Assembly (NCBI RefSeq): GCF_014203645.1
Contig: NZ_JACHJL010000010.1
Coordinates: 124,001 to 188,000 of the forward strand
Length of the DNA stretch: 64,000 nt
Reading direction: 5' to 3'
DNA from: Streptomyces zagrosensis
GTDB lineage: Bacteria; Actinomycetota; Actinomycetes; Streptomycetales; Streptomycetaceae
Positions within the stretch are counted from its first letter, which is position 1. Each line of letters begins with the position of its first letter. A program made the translations under genes and the position numbers. Of this stretch, positions 34,660 to 44,139 are shown piece after piece. The notes below the pieces were generated by a model, which saw nothing but the letters and a program-made list of their open reading frames with translations, searched no databases and was not told the DNA's origin.

Positions 34660-37389
34660 CTACGCGTCCTCGCGTACCGCCGATCCCGGCACCGCCTGCT
34701 CGGTCCAGATGACCTTGCCGGTGGGCGTGTAGCGCGTGCCCCAGCGCTCGGCGAACTGGGCGACCAGAAACAGACCGCGTCCGCCCTCGTCGGTGGTGGC
34801 GGCGTAGCGCAGGTGTGGGGCGGTGCTGCTGGAGTCGGCGACCTCGCAGATGAGGCCGTTGTCGCGGATGAGCCGGACCCTGATCGGGCCGGAGGTGTAG
34901 CGGATGGCGTTGGTGATCAGCTCGCTGAGGATCAACTCCGTGGTGAAGGCTTCCTCGTCCAGGCCCCATGCGGACAGCGTGCGAGTGACCTTGCCCCGTA
35001 CGTCGGCGACCGCCGCGGGGTCCGCGGGGACCTCCCAGTCGGCGATGCGGTCCGGCGGCACGGAGCGGGTACGGGCCACGAGCAGGGCGACATCGTCGTC
35101 AGGGCGGTCGTGCAAGAGCGCGTCGAGGATCACCTGGCAGGTCTCCTCCGGGGTGCGATCGGGGCCGCGTAGCGCCTCGGTCAGCAACTCAAGGCCGGCG
35201 TCCACGTCGCGGACGCCGTCGTTGATGAGCCCGTCCGTGTACAACACGAGACGGCTACCCTCCGGCACCTGTATCTCGGCTGCCTCGAACGGCAGGCCGG
35301 TGACGCCCAGTGGCAGCCCGGCCGGTAGGTCGAGGACCTCCACCGAGCCGTCCGGGTGCGCGATGACCGGTGGCGGATGACCGGCGCGGGCCACGACACA
35401 GCGGCGTTCGACCGGGTCGTAGATGGCGTACAAGCAAGTCGCGCCGGTGACGGTGGCGGCCTCGCTCGCGGTGGTCTCGTCCTGGTCGATGCTGCTGACG
35501 AGTTCGTCCAGGTAGCTGAGGAGTTCGTCGGGCGGCAGGTCGAGCGAGGAGAAGTTGTGTACCGCGGTCCGCAGCCTGCCCATGGTGGCCGCCGCGTGCA
35601 GGCCGTGCCCGACGACGTCGCCGACCACGAGCGCGACGCGAGCCCCGGGCAGCGGAATGACGTCGAACCAGTCGCCGCCGACCCCCGCGCGGGCCAGCAG
35701 ATAGCGGTACGCCACGTCCAGCGCGCTCTGATCGGGCAGCCCGCGCGGCAGCAGGCTCTGCTGGAGGGTGACGGCCATGGCGTGCTCGCGGGTGTAGCGG
35801 CGGGCGTTGTCCAGGCAGACGGCGGCGTGGGCGACCAGTTCCTCGGCGAGCGCCACATCGTCCTCGTCGAAGGGCTCTGGCTTCACCGAGCGCCAGAAGT
35901 TCACAACGCCCAGGATGCCGCCACGGGCCCGCAGCGGGACGGCGATCAGCGAGTGCACTCCGTAGTCGAGGATGCGCTGGGCGCGCTCGGGGTCCTGGGC
36001 TCGCCAACCCTGCACCTCGCATAGCCGTGCCGCCAGCACGGCGCGCCGGTCATCGACGCCCTGTACTTGGGGCGTGGAGGCAGCGAAGTCGATGATCTCG
36101 TCCACGGGGTACAGGGGATGGTCGTCGCGGATGCCGGTCAGGGCCGTGCGGCGCATCTGGATGGCGCCGCCCGCCGGCGGCTCCTCGCCGAGTACCACCG
36201 TCTCGGCCAGATCGACGCTGGTGAAGTCGGCGAGCCTGTCCACCGTGACCTGCGCCAGTTCCTCTGCGGTACGCCGCACATCCAAGGTCGTGCCGATCTC
36301 CATGCCGGCGTCGTAGAGCAGCCGTAGCCGCTTGCTGGCGGTCTCGGCCCGACCGGTGACGGTGTGCAGTTCGGTCGTGTCGCGCAGGGTCGCAACGGTG
36401 CCGGGCGGCCCGCCGTGCCGTTCGGTGGACCGGTGGTTCACTGCGAGCAGCCGGTCACCCGAGCTGACCACCTCATCGGTGGTGACCCGGCCTGAGACGA
36501 GCACCTCAGTCAGCGGGACGTCCAAGCCGAGGTCGGCGACATGGCGGCCTTCCGCGTCGTCGGGCAGCGCCAGCAGTCGGCGCGCCTCGTCGTTGGCGAG
36601 CAGCAGCCGGCGGTCGCCGCTGACGATGAGCACGCCCTCACGGACCGCGTGCAGTACCGCGTCGTGGTGCTCGTACATCCGGGTCATCTTGGCCGGGTCA
36701 AGGCCGTGTGTGAGGCGGCGCAGTCGGCGACTGGCGAGTGCGCTTCCGCCCCACGCCAGGGCCAGTCCCGCCGCACCACCACCCAGCAGGATCGGCAGTT
36801 CGTCGTTGAGCGACTTGCTCACCCGACTGGTCCGCAGGCCGGCGGCGACCAGGCCCACCACCCTGCCATCTGCGTCGGTGACGGGCACCACCGACTGGAC
36901 GACGCGGCCGATGGTGCCCTGCACGGTCTCGGTGCTTCGCTCGCCGCGCCGGGCGGGCCCGATCTCGCCGACGAACTTCTTGCCGATGCGGTTGGGCCTG
37001 GGGTGGGTGTAGCGGGTCCCATCGGTGCGCATGACGACCACGAAGTCCACGTCGGCGCCCACCCTGGCGCCTTCGGCGCGCGGCTGGAGGACGGCTGTTG
37101 GGTCCGATGAGCGCAGGGCGTCGAGAATGCCGGGCGCGTGCGCGAAGGACTCGGCGACGGCCAGTGCGCGGTGGCGTGCCTCGCGCTCGTCATCCCGCCG
37201 GGTCTGGAGCACCAGAGCCGTCACCCCGGTCGCCACGACCAGCAGCACGATCAGCAGCTGCAAGACAAAGATCTGGCCCGCGATGCTGCGCACGCTCAGG
37301 AGCGAACGCGAACGCGAGCCGGGGCGGTTACGGCGGTGCCGGCGTCGGCCGGTAGCGGCGGAGGCCGACGAAAACCGGGAACGACCCAT
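34660..37389 (-). CDS. Membrane-bound sensor PAS-GAF-SpoIIE phosphatase-HATPase
   Basis: 909 residues. Basic N-terminus, first membrane segment about 36-62 (IFVLQLLIVLLVVATGVTAL), extracytoplasmic single-Cache/CitA-like domain (about 65-195), second segment about 198-215, then PAS (about 245-345), GAF (about 365-545), SpoIIE phosphatase (about 560-770; GGDWFDV, VVGDVVGHG, LVLYTDGL, DDDVALLVA) and RsbW-like HATPase (about 780-900; ELILSELITNAIRYT, DEGGRGLFLV). It would sense an external signal and set the phosphorylation state of an anti-sigma antagonist. No partner gene adjoins; a SigF-type sigma gene lies 1.2 kb away on the other strand. Confidence 0.93.
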   Translation of the reverse strand: MGRSRFSSASAATGRRRHRRNRPGSRSRSLLSVRSIAGQIFVLQLLIVLLVVATGVTALVLQTRRDDEREARHRALAVAESFAHAPGILDALRSSDPTAVLQPRAEGARVGADVDFVVVMRTDGTRYTHPRPNRIGKKFVGEIGPARRGERSTETVQGTIGRVVQSVVPVTDADGRVVGLVAAGLRTSRVSKSLNDELPILLGGGAAGLALAWGGSALASRRLRRLTHGLDPAKMTRMYEHHDAVLHAVREGVLIVSGDRRLLLANDEARRLLALPDDAEGRHVADLGLDVPLTEVLVSGRVTTDEVVSSGDRLLAVNHRSTERHGGPPGTVATLRDTTELHTVTGRAETASKRLRLLYDAGMEIGTTLDVRRTAEELAQVTVDRLADFTSVDLAETVVLGEEPPAGGAIQMRRTALTGIRDDHPLYPVDEIIDFAASTPQVQGVDDRRAVLAARLCEVQGWRAQDPERAQRILDYGVHSLIAVPLRARGGILGVVNFWRSVKPEPFDEDDVALAEELVAHAAVCLDNARRYTREHAMAVTLQQSLLPRGLPDQSALDVAYRYLLARAGVGGDWFDVIPLPGARVALVVGDVVGHGLHAAATMGRLRTAVHNFSSLDLPPDELLSYLDELVSSIDQDETTASEAATVTGATCLYAIYDPVERRCVVARAGHPPPVIAHPDGSVEVLDLPAGLPLGVTGLPFEAAEIQVPEGSRLVLYTDGLINDGVRDVDAGLELLTEALRGPDRTPEETCQVILDALLHDRPDDDVALLVARTRSVPPDRIADWEVPADPAAVADVRGKVTRTLSAWGLDEEAFTTELILSELITNAIRYTSGPIRVRLIRDNGLICEVADSSSTAPHLRYAATTDEGGRGLFLVAQFAERWGTRYTPTGKVIWTEQAVPGSAVREDA

Positions 37390-37514
37390 GAGCCCATGCT
37401 GACATCGATGCGACGGCGGGGCGACTGGTGTGTTCCCGGAAAATTCTGGTATCGACGGCTATCACGCGATACCCAAATCGCGCACATGTTCTATTAAAAC
37501 GTATGCTGGCAAGC

Positions 37515-38147
37515 ATGGCGGCTTCCCTGCAAGGTTCACTGTTCGACGCGGCGGCGGAGGAGGCCGGGCTGCGCCCGCTGACGGCCGTACGCCGCACCCC
37601 GCTGGCACACGGCGCGTGGATCGATGTGCTACCCGGCTGGCTCACCGGTGCCGATGCCCTGTTCGCACACCTGGCGCACGCGGTGCCCTGGCACGCGGAG
37701 CGGCGGCAAATGTACGAGCGCACGGTGGACGTTCCGCGGCTGCTGGCCTCCTACCGCGCGGGGAACCCGCTTCCGCACCCCGTGCTCGACGCGGCCCGAG
37801 ACCGGTTGAGCGCGCACTACGCGGCGGAGCTGGGTGAGCCCTTCGTGTCCGCCGGGCTGTGCTTCTACCGAGACGGTCGAGACAGCGTCGCCTGGCACGG
37901 CGATCGGATCGGTCGGGGCGCAACGCAGAACACGATGGTCGCGATCGTCTCCGTCGGCCAGCCGCGCCCACTCCTGCTGCGCCCCCGCGACGGCGGCGGC
38001 CCAACGCTGCGGTGGCCCCTTGGACACGGCGACCTCATCGTCATGGGCGGCAGTTGCCAGCGCACCTGGGACCACGCCATCTCGAAGTCGAGGCGGGCGA
38101 CGGGACCGCGCATCAGCGTGCAGTTCCGGCCCCGGGGCGTGGCCTGA
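37515..38147 (+). CDS. Second AlkB-type Fe(II)/2-oxoglutarate oxygenase
   Basis: About 210 residues from ATG 37515; ATG 37503 is also possible and neither has a strong ribosome site. VSAGLCFYRDGRDSVAWHGD gives the HxD pair, WDHAISKS the distal His, and GPRISVQFRPRG the R-x6-R end. TMVAIVSVGQPRPLLLRPRD is the usual AlkB strand. It is only distantly like the alkB at 29888 and resembles the AlkB2-like group seen in many Streptomyces. It starts 126 bases from the divergent SpoIIE sensor. Confidence 0.87.
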   Translation: MAASLQGSLFDAAAEEAGLRPLTAVRRTPLAHGAWIDVLPGWLTGADALFAHLAHAVPWHAERRQMYERTVDVPRLLASYRAGNPLPHPVLDAARDRLSAHYAAELGEPFVSAGLCFYRDGRDSVAWHGDRIGRGATQNTMVAIVSVGQPRPLLLRPRDGGGPTLRWPLGHGDLIVMGGSCQRTWDHAISKSRRATGPRISVQFRPRGVA

Positions 38148-38268
38148 GCCCTCGGCTCGGCCTGAGCCCTACCCCACGAGACAGCACCTCGCCACCTAGC
38201 CAGCGGATTCAGGTAGCCAGCAGATCCGAGGAGTACGCACCCGAGCCCCCGCCGAGCCGCGCGCTCAA

Positions 38269-38314
38269 AGGGCGCGCGGCAAACCTCCCGTCCCCTTCAC
38301 AGGGCGCGCGGCAA
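38269..38314. repeat. Direct repeat in the gap before the sigma factor gene
   Basis: AGGGCGCGCGGCAA occurs at 38269-38282 and 38301-38314 (32-base spacing). Nearby TAGCCAGC is also doubled (about 38197 and 38214). These lie in the gene-free stretch 38148-38605 that must carry the sigma-factor promoter. I find no clear -10/-35 pair or SigB-type GGGTA box. Confidence 0.5.
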
Positions 38315-38605
38315 CCCCCGCCCCCGTGGCTCTCCCTAGACCAGGTGGCCCGACACGCAAGGCTGCCGATTCCGTCTGATGCGTGCTGGGGCGGAAGTAG
38401 TTACGGTGGGAAGTGCCCGTTTGGTCCGATTCATTGGCACACCGCACTACCCACCAACGGCGCGGCGCCCAGGGCCGAAGGGCAACGAGCACCGTGCTTC
38501 GGACCACAGGCACGCACCACGGGGGCGGTCGCGTCTGCCCCCACCCCGTGTCGGGCTGGCGTGTGCGCTCCGTGGAGAATCGTCCGCCGTTCCGGGAGCT
38601 GTCCC

Positions 38606-39469
38606 ATGACGACTGCACGAGTACACGCCAAACGCCCCACCAAACATCCGCACGACGACGCGCCCGACACCGCCGCCGACTTCCGCAAGCTTTCCATTTT
38701 GGAGGACGGGCCGGAAAAGGACGCCCTGCGCGCTCGTATCGTCTCGGCCTGGATTCCGATGGCCGACCGGCTCGCCCGACAGTTCCGCAACCGCGGCGAA
38801 GCCCTGGAGGACCTGCGGCAAGTGGCGGCCCTTGGGCTGGTGAAGGCGGTCATCAGGTACGACCCGACGCGAGGGATCGCGTTCGAGAGTTTCGCGGTGC
38901 CGACCGTCGTCGGCGAGGTCAAGCGCCACTTCCGCGACCACATGTGGGAAGTGCACGTACCGCGCCGCGTACAGGAGCTGCGCAACCAGGTACGGGCCGC
39001 GTGCCGGGAGTTGTCGCCCACCCTGGAGGACCGCATTCCGGCAGTGGCCGAGATCGCCGAGCACACCGGGCTCAGCGCCGACGACGTCCGCCTTGGCATG
39101 CAGGCCCTAGACAGCTATACGGCGCTGTCGCTGGACGCCGAGCTGTCCGGCACCGAGGACGGCTACTCCCTCATCGACACCCTCGCCGACCAGGAGCCCG
39201 GCTTTGACCAGGTGATCGACCGAGAGGCGGTCAGACCTCAGCTCAGCCGGCTACCCGAGCGGGAGCGTCACATCCTGTATCTGCGCTTCTTTTGCGACAT
39301 GACCCAAAGCAGGATCGCCGAGCAACTCGGCATCTCGCAGATGCATGTCTCGCGGCTGATCAACCGCACCTGTGCCGCCCTGTGCGATCAGGTGATGGAC
39401 GACAGGCCACGACGTCCCGCGCTCACCACCCGCCCCGGGGACGAGGACTCCCCCACCGCGTCCGCGTGA
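38606..39469 (+). CDS. SigF/SigB/SigG-family RNA polymerase sigma factor
   Basis: 287 residues from ATG 38606 with GGGAG 7 bases ahead; the frame is open far upstream but without family sequence. Region 2 is WIPMADRLARQFRNRGEALE through YDPTRGIAFESFAVPTVVGE and VKRHFRDHMWEVHVPRRVQE; region 3 follows; region 4 is LPERERHILYLRFFCDMTQS and AEQLGISQMHVSRLINR. Such sigma factors drive stress or sporulation genes and are held by RsbW-type anti-sigma factors, which two proteins of this window (15004, 34660) could influence. No anti-sigma gene is adjacent. Confidence 0.95.
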   Translation: MTTARVHAKRPTKHPHDDAPDTAADFRKLSILEDGPEKDALRARIVSAWIPMADRLARQFRNRGEALEDLRQVAALGLVKAVIRYDPTRGIAFESFAVPTVVGEVKRHFRDHMWEVHVPRRVQELRNQVRAACRELSPTLEDRIPAVAEIAEHTGLSADDVRLGMQALDSYTALSLDAELSGTEDGYSLIDTLADQEPGFDQVIDREAVRPQLSRLPERERHILYLRFFCDMTQSRIAEQLGISQMHVSRLINRTCAALCDQVMDDRPRRPALTTRPGDEDSPTASA

Positions 39470-39652
39470 ATGCCTTCATCCCTTGGCGCCGCCCTCCTGA
39501 GCACCGCACCCCTTGGGCATTGCCGTCCCTGAGCATCGCAGGCCCGCGGGTGGCACCGCCCTCCTGCGGGCCCACGTCGCTTCACGCGGGGCCAGGGTCG
39601 GGCCGCCCCGGCCCGCGCGAGCGCGTAGGGCTGAACGGCGGTGGCCAGGCCG

Positions 39653-40192
39653 TTACGGGACGTGCGGCGTGGGTGAGGTGAGGGCGTGTCCCGTGGTGGC
39701 GTCCACGTGCTCGGGGACCGGCTCGTGCTGGTCTCCGACGGTCAGCGTGCCCGTGGGTTCGAAGAGCAGGACCGAGGCCCCGGCCACTGATGACGGCCGG
39801 TGCTCAACTCCTCGCGGCACGACGAACACCGAGCCCGGCGCGAGCGTGACCACGCGCTCCCCCGGCGGTCCTCCTGGCACCTTCGGCTCACCATCGCGCA
39901 GGCCGATGCTGAGCTCGCCGTCGATGAGCATGAAGAACTCATCGGTGTCGGTATGCAGGTGCCAGATGTAGTCGCCCTTCATCTTGGCAACCCGCACGTC
40001 GTAGTCATTGACCTGGGTGACGATGCGCGGGCTCCATACCGTCTCAAAGGTGGCCAAGGCGTCCCGCAGGCCCATCGGCTCACGGCGGTGGGTGGGGCCC
40101 TCGCCTGCCGCGGACGCGCTGGGCGCGCCGCCGCCGCGGACGGGCTGGCTGCTGGGAGTGGGCTGATCGCCGCGGAAGGTGTCGTCTGTCAC
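39653..40192 (-). CDS. Cupin-domain protein
   Basis: About 179 residues; start uncertain (GTG 40192 chosen; GTG 40216 and ATG 40075 are possible). The cupin barrel shows YIWHLHTDTDEFFMLIDGEL (motif 1, metal ligands His, His, Glu) and PRGVEHRPSS (motif 2 His). Small single-domain cupins may be enzymes or ligand-binding proteins; no substrate can be named. It diverges from the GlxA-type regulator, which may control it. Confidence 0.85.
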   Translation of the reverse strand: MTDDTFRGDQPTPSSQPVRGGGAPSASAAGEGPTHRREPMGLRDALATFETVWSPRIVTQVNDYDVRVAKMKGDYIWHLHTDTDEFFMLIDGELSIGLRDGEPKVPGGPPGERVVTLAPGSVFVVPRGVEHRPSSVAGASVLLFEPTGTLTVGDQHEPVPEHVDATTGHALTSPTPHVP

Positions 40193-40244
40193 CCGGCCAT
40201 CGTGCACCGGTGACACCGCGCCAGGAGAGTGCTAAAAATCGCAT

Positions 40245-41312
40245 ATGCCGCAAGGATTCTCGCACCACCCTTGGGGGCCGGCGGCCGAAGCCAGCCGACC
40301 ACATCGGATGGCGGTGATCGTGGACGATGGCTCCAACCCCTTCGAGCTGGGGGTGATGACCGAGTTGTTCGGGCTGCGGCGGCCGGAACTGGGCCGCCCC
40401 TGGTACGAGTTCACGCTCTGCGCCGCCGCGCCCTCCGTGCAGATGCACGCGGGGTTGTTCACGCTGTCCGGCGTCGCGGACCTGTCCGCGGCGGACGCGG
40501 CGGACACCGTGGTGGTGCCGAACCGGCCCGACCCGCACGCCGAGCCGGCTGCCCCGGTGCTCGATACCATCCGGCGGGCGGCGGCGCGCGGTGCCCGCCT
40601 GGTGAGCCTGTGCACAGGAGCGTTCACGCTGGCCGCCGCCGGGGTGCTGGACGGCCGCCGGGCCACCACACACTGGCGCTGGGCGGACAGCTTCGCCACT
40701 CGCTATCCGGCGGTCAGGCTGGAGCCCGATGTGCTGTTCGTGGACGACGGAAACGTGCTCACCGCCGCGGGCAGCGCCGCCGCACTCGACCTCGGGCTCC
40801 AGCTGATCCGCCACGACCACGGGGCCGAGGTGGTCAACATGGTGAGCAGGCGGCTGGTGTTCGCGGCCCACCGGGACGGCGGCCAGCGGCAGTTCGTGGA
40901 ACTGCCGGTTCCGGCCACGCCCGATGCCACCTTGGCGCCGGTGCTCGGTTGGGTACGAGAGCGCCTGGACCAACCGCTGACCATCATGGAGCTGGCGGCC
41001 CAGACGGCGGTCAGCCAGGCGACACTGCACCGCTGGTTCCGTACCCAGCTCGGCACGACCCCGCTGAGCTGGCTCACCGCCGAACGCGTCGCCCTGGCCT
41101 GCCGGTTGATCGAGCGCGGGGAGCCGAGCCTGGACCGAGTCGCCCAGCTCAGCGGCCTGGGCACCGGCGCCAATCTCCGTGCCCAACTTCGCCGCAGAAC
41201 GGGCCTGAGCCCCGCTGCCTACCGGCAACGCTTCGGCCCGGCGACAGCACAAGCCGCACCGGCACCAGCACAAGCCGGCGCCGGCCCCGCAAGCCAACGC
41301 CGGCGACCCTGA
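40245..41312 (+). CDS. GlxA-type AraC regulator with DJ-1/PfpI domain
   Basis: 355 residues. The N-terminal DJ-1/PfpI domain (about 20-190) has LVSLCTGAFTLAAAGVLDGR with the nucleophile-elbow Cys, and the C-terminal AraC/XylS part (about 225-330) has two HTH motifs, LTIMELAAQTAVSQATLHRW and the LDRVAQLSGLG region. In this family the DJ-1 part is thought to sense a small ligand rather than to act as an enzyme. Divergent from the cupin gene with a very short gap, so probably its regulator. Confidence 0.92.
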   Translation: MPQGFSHHPWGPAAEASRPHRMAVIVDDGSNPFELGVMTELFGLRRPELGRPWYEFTLCAAAPSVQMHAGLFTLSGVADLSAADAADTVVVPNRPDPHAEPAAPVLDTIRRAAARGARLVSLCTGAFTLAAAGVLDGRRATTHWRWADSFATRYPAVRLEPDVLFVDDGNVLTAAGSAAALDLGLQLIRHDHGAEVVNMVSRRLVFAAHRDGGQRQFVELPVPATPDATLAPVLGWVRERLDQPLTIMELAAQTAVSQATLHRWFRTQLGTTPLSWLTAERVALACRLIERGEPSLDRVAQLSGLGTGANLRAQLRRRTGLSPAAYRQRFGPATAQAAPAPAQAGAGPASQRRRP

Positions 41313-41538
41313 TACGGCGAAGTCTCCACGCAGGCGCCTCACCAGAACCTGAGCCCGCCCCCGCGGCACGCCATCCGTTCTGCCGGCGCGCCGGGGGTCG
41401 CCCACGGCCGAAGAGACCGACCCGAGGCCGCCTGGGTGTGCATACGTTCGGTTTGCCGGGGCACCCGCTCCCGAGTCGCGAGAGGCGCGGCGGCCGGCGA
41501 GCCCGGCCCCATCGGCGGATGACGGAGATGGAGCGGAC

Positions 41539-41835
41539 ATGGCGAGAACGCCCAGCGATGACGGCGATGATCGGGAGGACCGCCTCGCTGCACCCGAGGC
41601 GATGCGCAGCGCCGCCCGGCAACTCGGCGAGTTGCTGGGCAGCCAACCGAGTTCGGTATCCGCGCTGCGGGCGACCGATGACGGCTGGTCGGCCGATGTC
41701 GAAGTGGTGGAGGTCGAGCGGGTCCCGGACACCACCAGCGTGTTGGCGTCCTATCGCGTACGGCTCGACTCTGCCGGCCGTCTCCTCGGCTACGAGCGCA
41801 CCCGCCGCTACGCCAGGGGGCAGCTCGATGGCTGA
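41539..41835 (+). CDS. gvpO: Gas vesicle protein GvpO
   Basis: 98 residues. Central block WSADVEVVEVERVPDTTSVL and YRVRLDSAGRLLGYERTRRY are typical of GvpO (PF05800-like), which opens Streptomyces gvp clusters. The N-terminus is acidic. In haloarchaea GvpO affects expression of gvpA; in Streptomyces the role is unclear. The 282-base gap to gvpA has a strong AGGAGG site for gvpA and a CATTCC/GGAATG inverted repeat near 42072. Confidence 0.88.
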   Translation: MARTPSDDGDDREDRLAAPEAMRSAARQLGELLGSQPSSVSALRATDDGWSADVEVVEVERVPDTTSVLASYRVRLDSAGRLLGYERTRRYARGQLDG

Positions 41836-42117
41836 CCGCTGACCAACTGGCCACCGACCGCAACGGCGCGGTGGTGGTGCCCGAAGAAATGCCAGGCGGT
41901 CCCGGTACGCGGCACCTTCGCCGCCGTACACCGGCTCCACGCAAGGCCCCGCCCGCTAGGTGAACTGCCGGCCCTGGGCTGCCCGTTGAGCTTTCTTTGG
42001 CGCGTACCGAAGCGGGACGCATTGACCGGAACGCGCTGACATGCCAATCACCATCACGACGTCCCGACACATTCCCAAAAATCCAGGAATGCCGGAAAGG
42101 AAAGAGGAGGAGCCAAC

Positions 42118-42570
42118 GTGACTGTCGTGCCGCAAGCCAATACGGCCGCGACGAGCCAAGGCGGCGGATCAGGGACGCTTTATGACGTCCTGGAGCTGAT
42201 CTTGGACCGTGGCCTGGTCATCGACGCGTTCGTCCGAGTGTCGCTGGTCGGCATCGAGATTTTGAAGGTTGACGTCCGGGTGGTCGTCGCCAGCGTGGAC
42301 ACGTATCTCCGCTTCGCTGAGGCGTGCAACCGGCTGGACTTGGAGTCCGGGCGCAAGGCCCCGACCCAGCTCACCGACATCGTCGGCGAGGCCACCGAGA
42401 GCGGCGCCAAGGGCAAGTCCAAGGGTGCGCTGACCGGCGCCGTCGAGGCCGTGGGCGAGTCCCTGACGCGCGGTCGCAAGGGGGACTCCCAGGAGGAGCC
42501 CGCCGAGCGTGGAAGCGAGCGCACCAGCAAGAGGACGAGCAGCCGCCGCACGACGTCCCGAGAGGAGTAG
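42118..42570 (+). CDS. gvpA: Gas vesicle structural protein GvpA
   Basis: 150 residues from GTG 42118 with AGGAGG. Residues about 18-75 are the GvpA/J core (LYDVLELILDRGLVIDAFVR, SLVGIEILKVDVRVVVASVD), helix-strand-strand-helix. The remaining half is a charged, Lys/Arg/Glu-rich tail much longer than in cyanobacterial GvpA (about 70 residues total), as known for Streptomyces. Whether these organisms form true gas vesicles is unsettled. Gene spacing to gvpF is 5 bases. Confidence 0.93.
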   Translation: MTVVPQANTAATSQGGGSGTLYDVLELILDRGLVIDAFVRVSLVGIEILKVDVRVVVASVDTYLRFAEACNRLDLESGRKAPTQLTDIVGEATESGAKGKSKGALTGAVEAVGESLTRGRKGDSQEEPAERGSERTSKRTSSRRTTSREE

Positions 42571-42575
42571 GCCCC

Positions 42576-43289
42576 ATGTCCACGTACGTGTACGCCATCA
42601 CACCGGTAGACCACCCACTGCGGCTCGACGGTCTGCACGGGGTCGGCGAACCCGCCGGTGAGCTGCGAGTGCTCAAGACCCGGGAGTTGGGCGCCGTCGT
42701 CAGCGACGCGCCCGAGGATCTGCGGGCCAAGCGTCGCGACCTGATTGCCCATCAAAGCGTGTTGAGTCGGCTGCTTGACGAAGGGGCCACCCTGCCCATG
42801 CGGTTCGGGCTGGTCGGCCCGGACGACGATCGGGTACTGGCCGCGCTGGAGGAGCGGCGCGCCGAGTACGGCGAACGCCTCAAGGAAATCGCCGGATGCG
42901 TCGAGTACCACCTCAAGGTGTCGCGCGACGAGAGCGACATGCTCCGCGAAATCGTCTCCGAGTCCGATGAGGTCCGCCGGCTCAACGAGATCACCCGAGA
43001 GCGACCCGATGCGCAAGAAGAACGCCTGCGCCTGGGAGAACTCCTGTCGCATGAGGTGCGGCAGCGCCAAGACGATGTGGCCAACGGCATCGTGGCGCGG
43101 CTGGCGCCCACCGGGCTTGGGCACCGTGTGGGGGCGGCCACCTCAAGTCACTTCCTCAATGTGTCGTTCCTGGTCAAGCGTGCGGATGCCACCTCGTTCG
43201 CACAGGCCGTGGACGAGGAGGCCGAGCAGCAGGGTCCCGGCTATGTGCTGAGCCTGCACGGCCCACTGCCGCCGTACAGCTTCGTGTGA
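42576..43289 (+). CDS. gvpF: Gas vesicle protein GvpF
   Basis: 237 residues from ATG 42576 with AGAGGAG. GvpF/L family: MSTYVYAIT at the start, ELGAVVSDAPEDL, LPMRFGLVGPDDD and the C-terminal strand-rich domain ending GPLPPYSFV. GvpF lines the gas-facing side or chaperones GvpA in other systems. Its shorter length and position before gvpG distinguish it from the second family copy at 44139. Confidence 0.93.
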   Translation: MSTYVYAITPVDHPLRLDGLHGVGEPAGELRVLKTRELGAVVSDAPEDLRAKRRDLIAHQSVLSRLLDEGATLPMRFGLVGPDDDRVLAALEERRAEYGERLKEIAGCVEYHLKVSRDESDMLREIVSESDEVRRLNEITRERPDAQEERLRLGELLSHEVRQRQDDVANGIVARLAPTGLGHRVGAATSSHFLNVSFLVKRADATSFAQAVDEEAEQQGPGYVLSLHGPLPPYSFV

Positions 43290-43335
43290 CGCAGCCGGGA
43301 GAGCCTCGGCGCCATCGACGAGGAAGGCAGGGCCC

Positions 43336-43596
43336 ATGGGACTTGTCACCGGGCTGCTGAAGCTGCCGTTCGCCCCCGTGTACGGCACGGTGTGGGTACT
43401 CGATCAGGTGGTGGCGGCGGCCGAGCGTCAGCACTACGACCCCGAGCCCGTACGGGCCCAACTTGCTGCGCTTGTCGCCGAGTTGGAGGAGGGAAGAATC
43501 AGCGAGGAGGAGTTCGACCGCCGAGAGGACGAGCTGCTGGAGCGGCTGGAGTGGCTTGAGGAGTACCAGCGCCGGATACGGGCAGCGGGGCGTTGA
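43336..43596 (+). CDS. gvpG: Gas vesicle protein GvpG
   Basis: 86 residues. Starts MGLVTGLLKLPFAPVYGTVW, the GvpG signature, followed by an acidic helix (LAALVAELEEGRISEEEFDR) and LLERLEWLEEYQ. GvpG is a minor accessory protein thought to help assembly with GvpF/L. In Streptomyces clusters gvpY and gvpZ usually follow gvpG; here gvpJ follows directly after 72 bases. Confidence 0.92.
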   Translation: MGLVTGLLKLPFAPVYGTVWVLDQVVAAAERQHYDPEPVRAQLAALVAELEEGRISEEEFDRREDELLERLEWLEEYQRRIRAAGR

Positions 43597-43668
43597 CGGG
43601 CCGTACCGCATCCGCGCCGCACGGGCCCCGCGTTCCCACCGCATATCGACACCAAGGAGGCGGCTGCC

Positions 43669-44139
43669 ATGTCCGATCCGCTCTCGACCCGGCCCGGGCT
43701 TGCCAGCGGGCTCTCGCCCCACAGCCAGCAGGGTTCATCCGCCAACCTCGCCGACATCTTGGAACGCGTGCTGGACAAGGGCGTGGTCATCGCCGGTGAC
43801 ATCCAGATCAATCTGCTCGACATCGAGCTGTTGACGATCAAACTGCGACTCGTTGTCGCATCGGTCGATAAGGCGAAGGAGATGGGCATCGACTGGTGGG
43901 AACGCGATCCCTCGCTCTCCTCGCTGGCCAACGGCACCTCCGCACGGCCGGCGGCGCCCTCTGAGCCGGCCGAGCCTGCCACAGCCGCCCGCGAGGCGCC
44001 CGCAGCAGGCGAGTTGGCACAGGAGAACGCCCGACTGCGCGCCGAACTCGACGAACTGCGGGCCATCACCGGTGCCCCCGCGGCGTCCGAGGCAGTCGAG
44101 CGCACCGCGCGCGGTGCGCGCACGGAAGGGAGCGAGTGA
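43669..44139 (+). CDS. gvpJ: Gas vesicle protein GvpJ
   Basis: 156 residues. GvpA/J-type core (about 27-70): LADILERVLDKGVVIAGDIQ, NLLDIELLTIKLRLVVASVD, then MGIDWWERDP, the WWERDP motif of Streptomyces GvpJ. The C-terminal half has an Ala/Pro linker and a coiled-coil-like ENARLRAELDELRA. Likely a minor shell or tip protein. Its stop overlaps the gvpL start. Confidence 0.88.
   Translation: MSDPLSTRPGLASGLSPHSQQGSSANLADILERVLDKGVVIAGDIQINLLDIELLTIKLRLVVASVDKAKEMGIDWWERDPSLSSLANGTSARPAAPSEPAEPATAAREAPAAGELAQENARLRAELDELRAITGAPAASEAVERTARGARTEGSE

Noticed and set aside
41836..41968. Possible gene fragment after gvpO (frame reading LTADQLATDRNGAVVVPEEM)
   Set aside because: The frame has coding-like third positions for about 25 codons but no start or ribosome site and no recognised family. 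It may be an old extension of gvpO.
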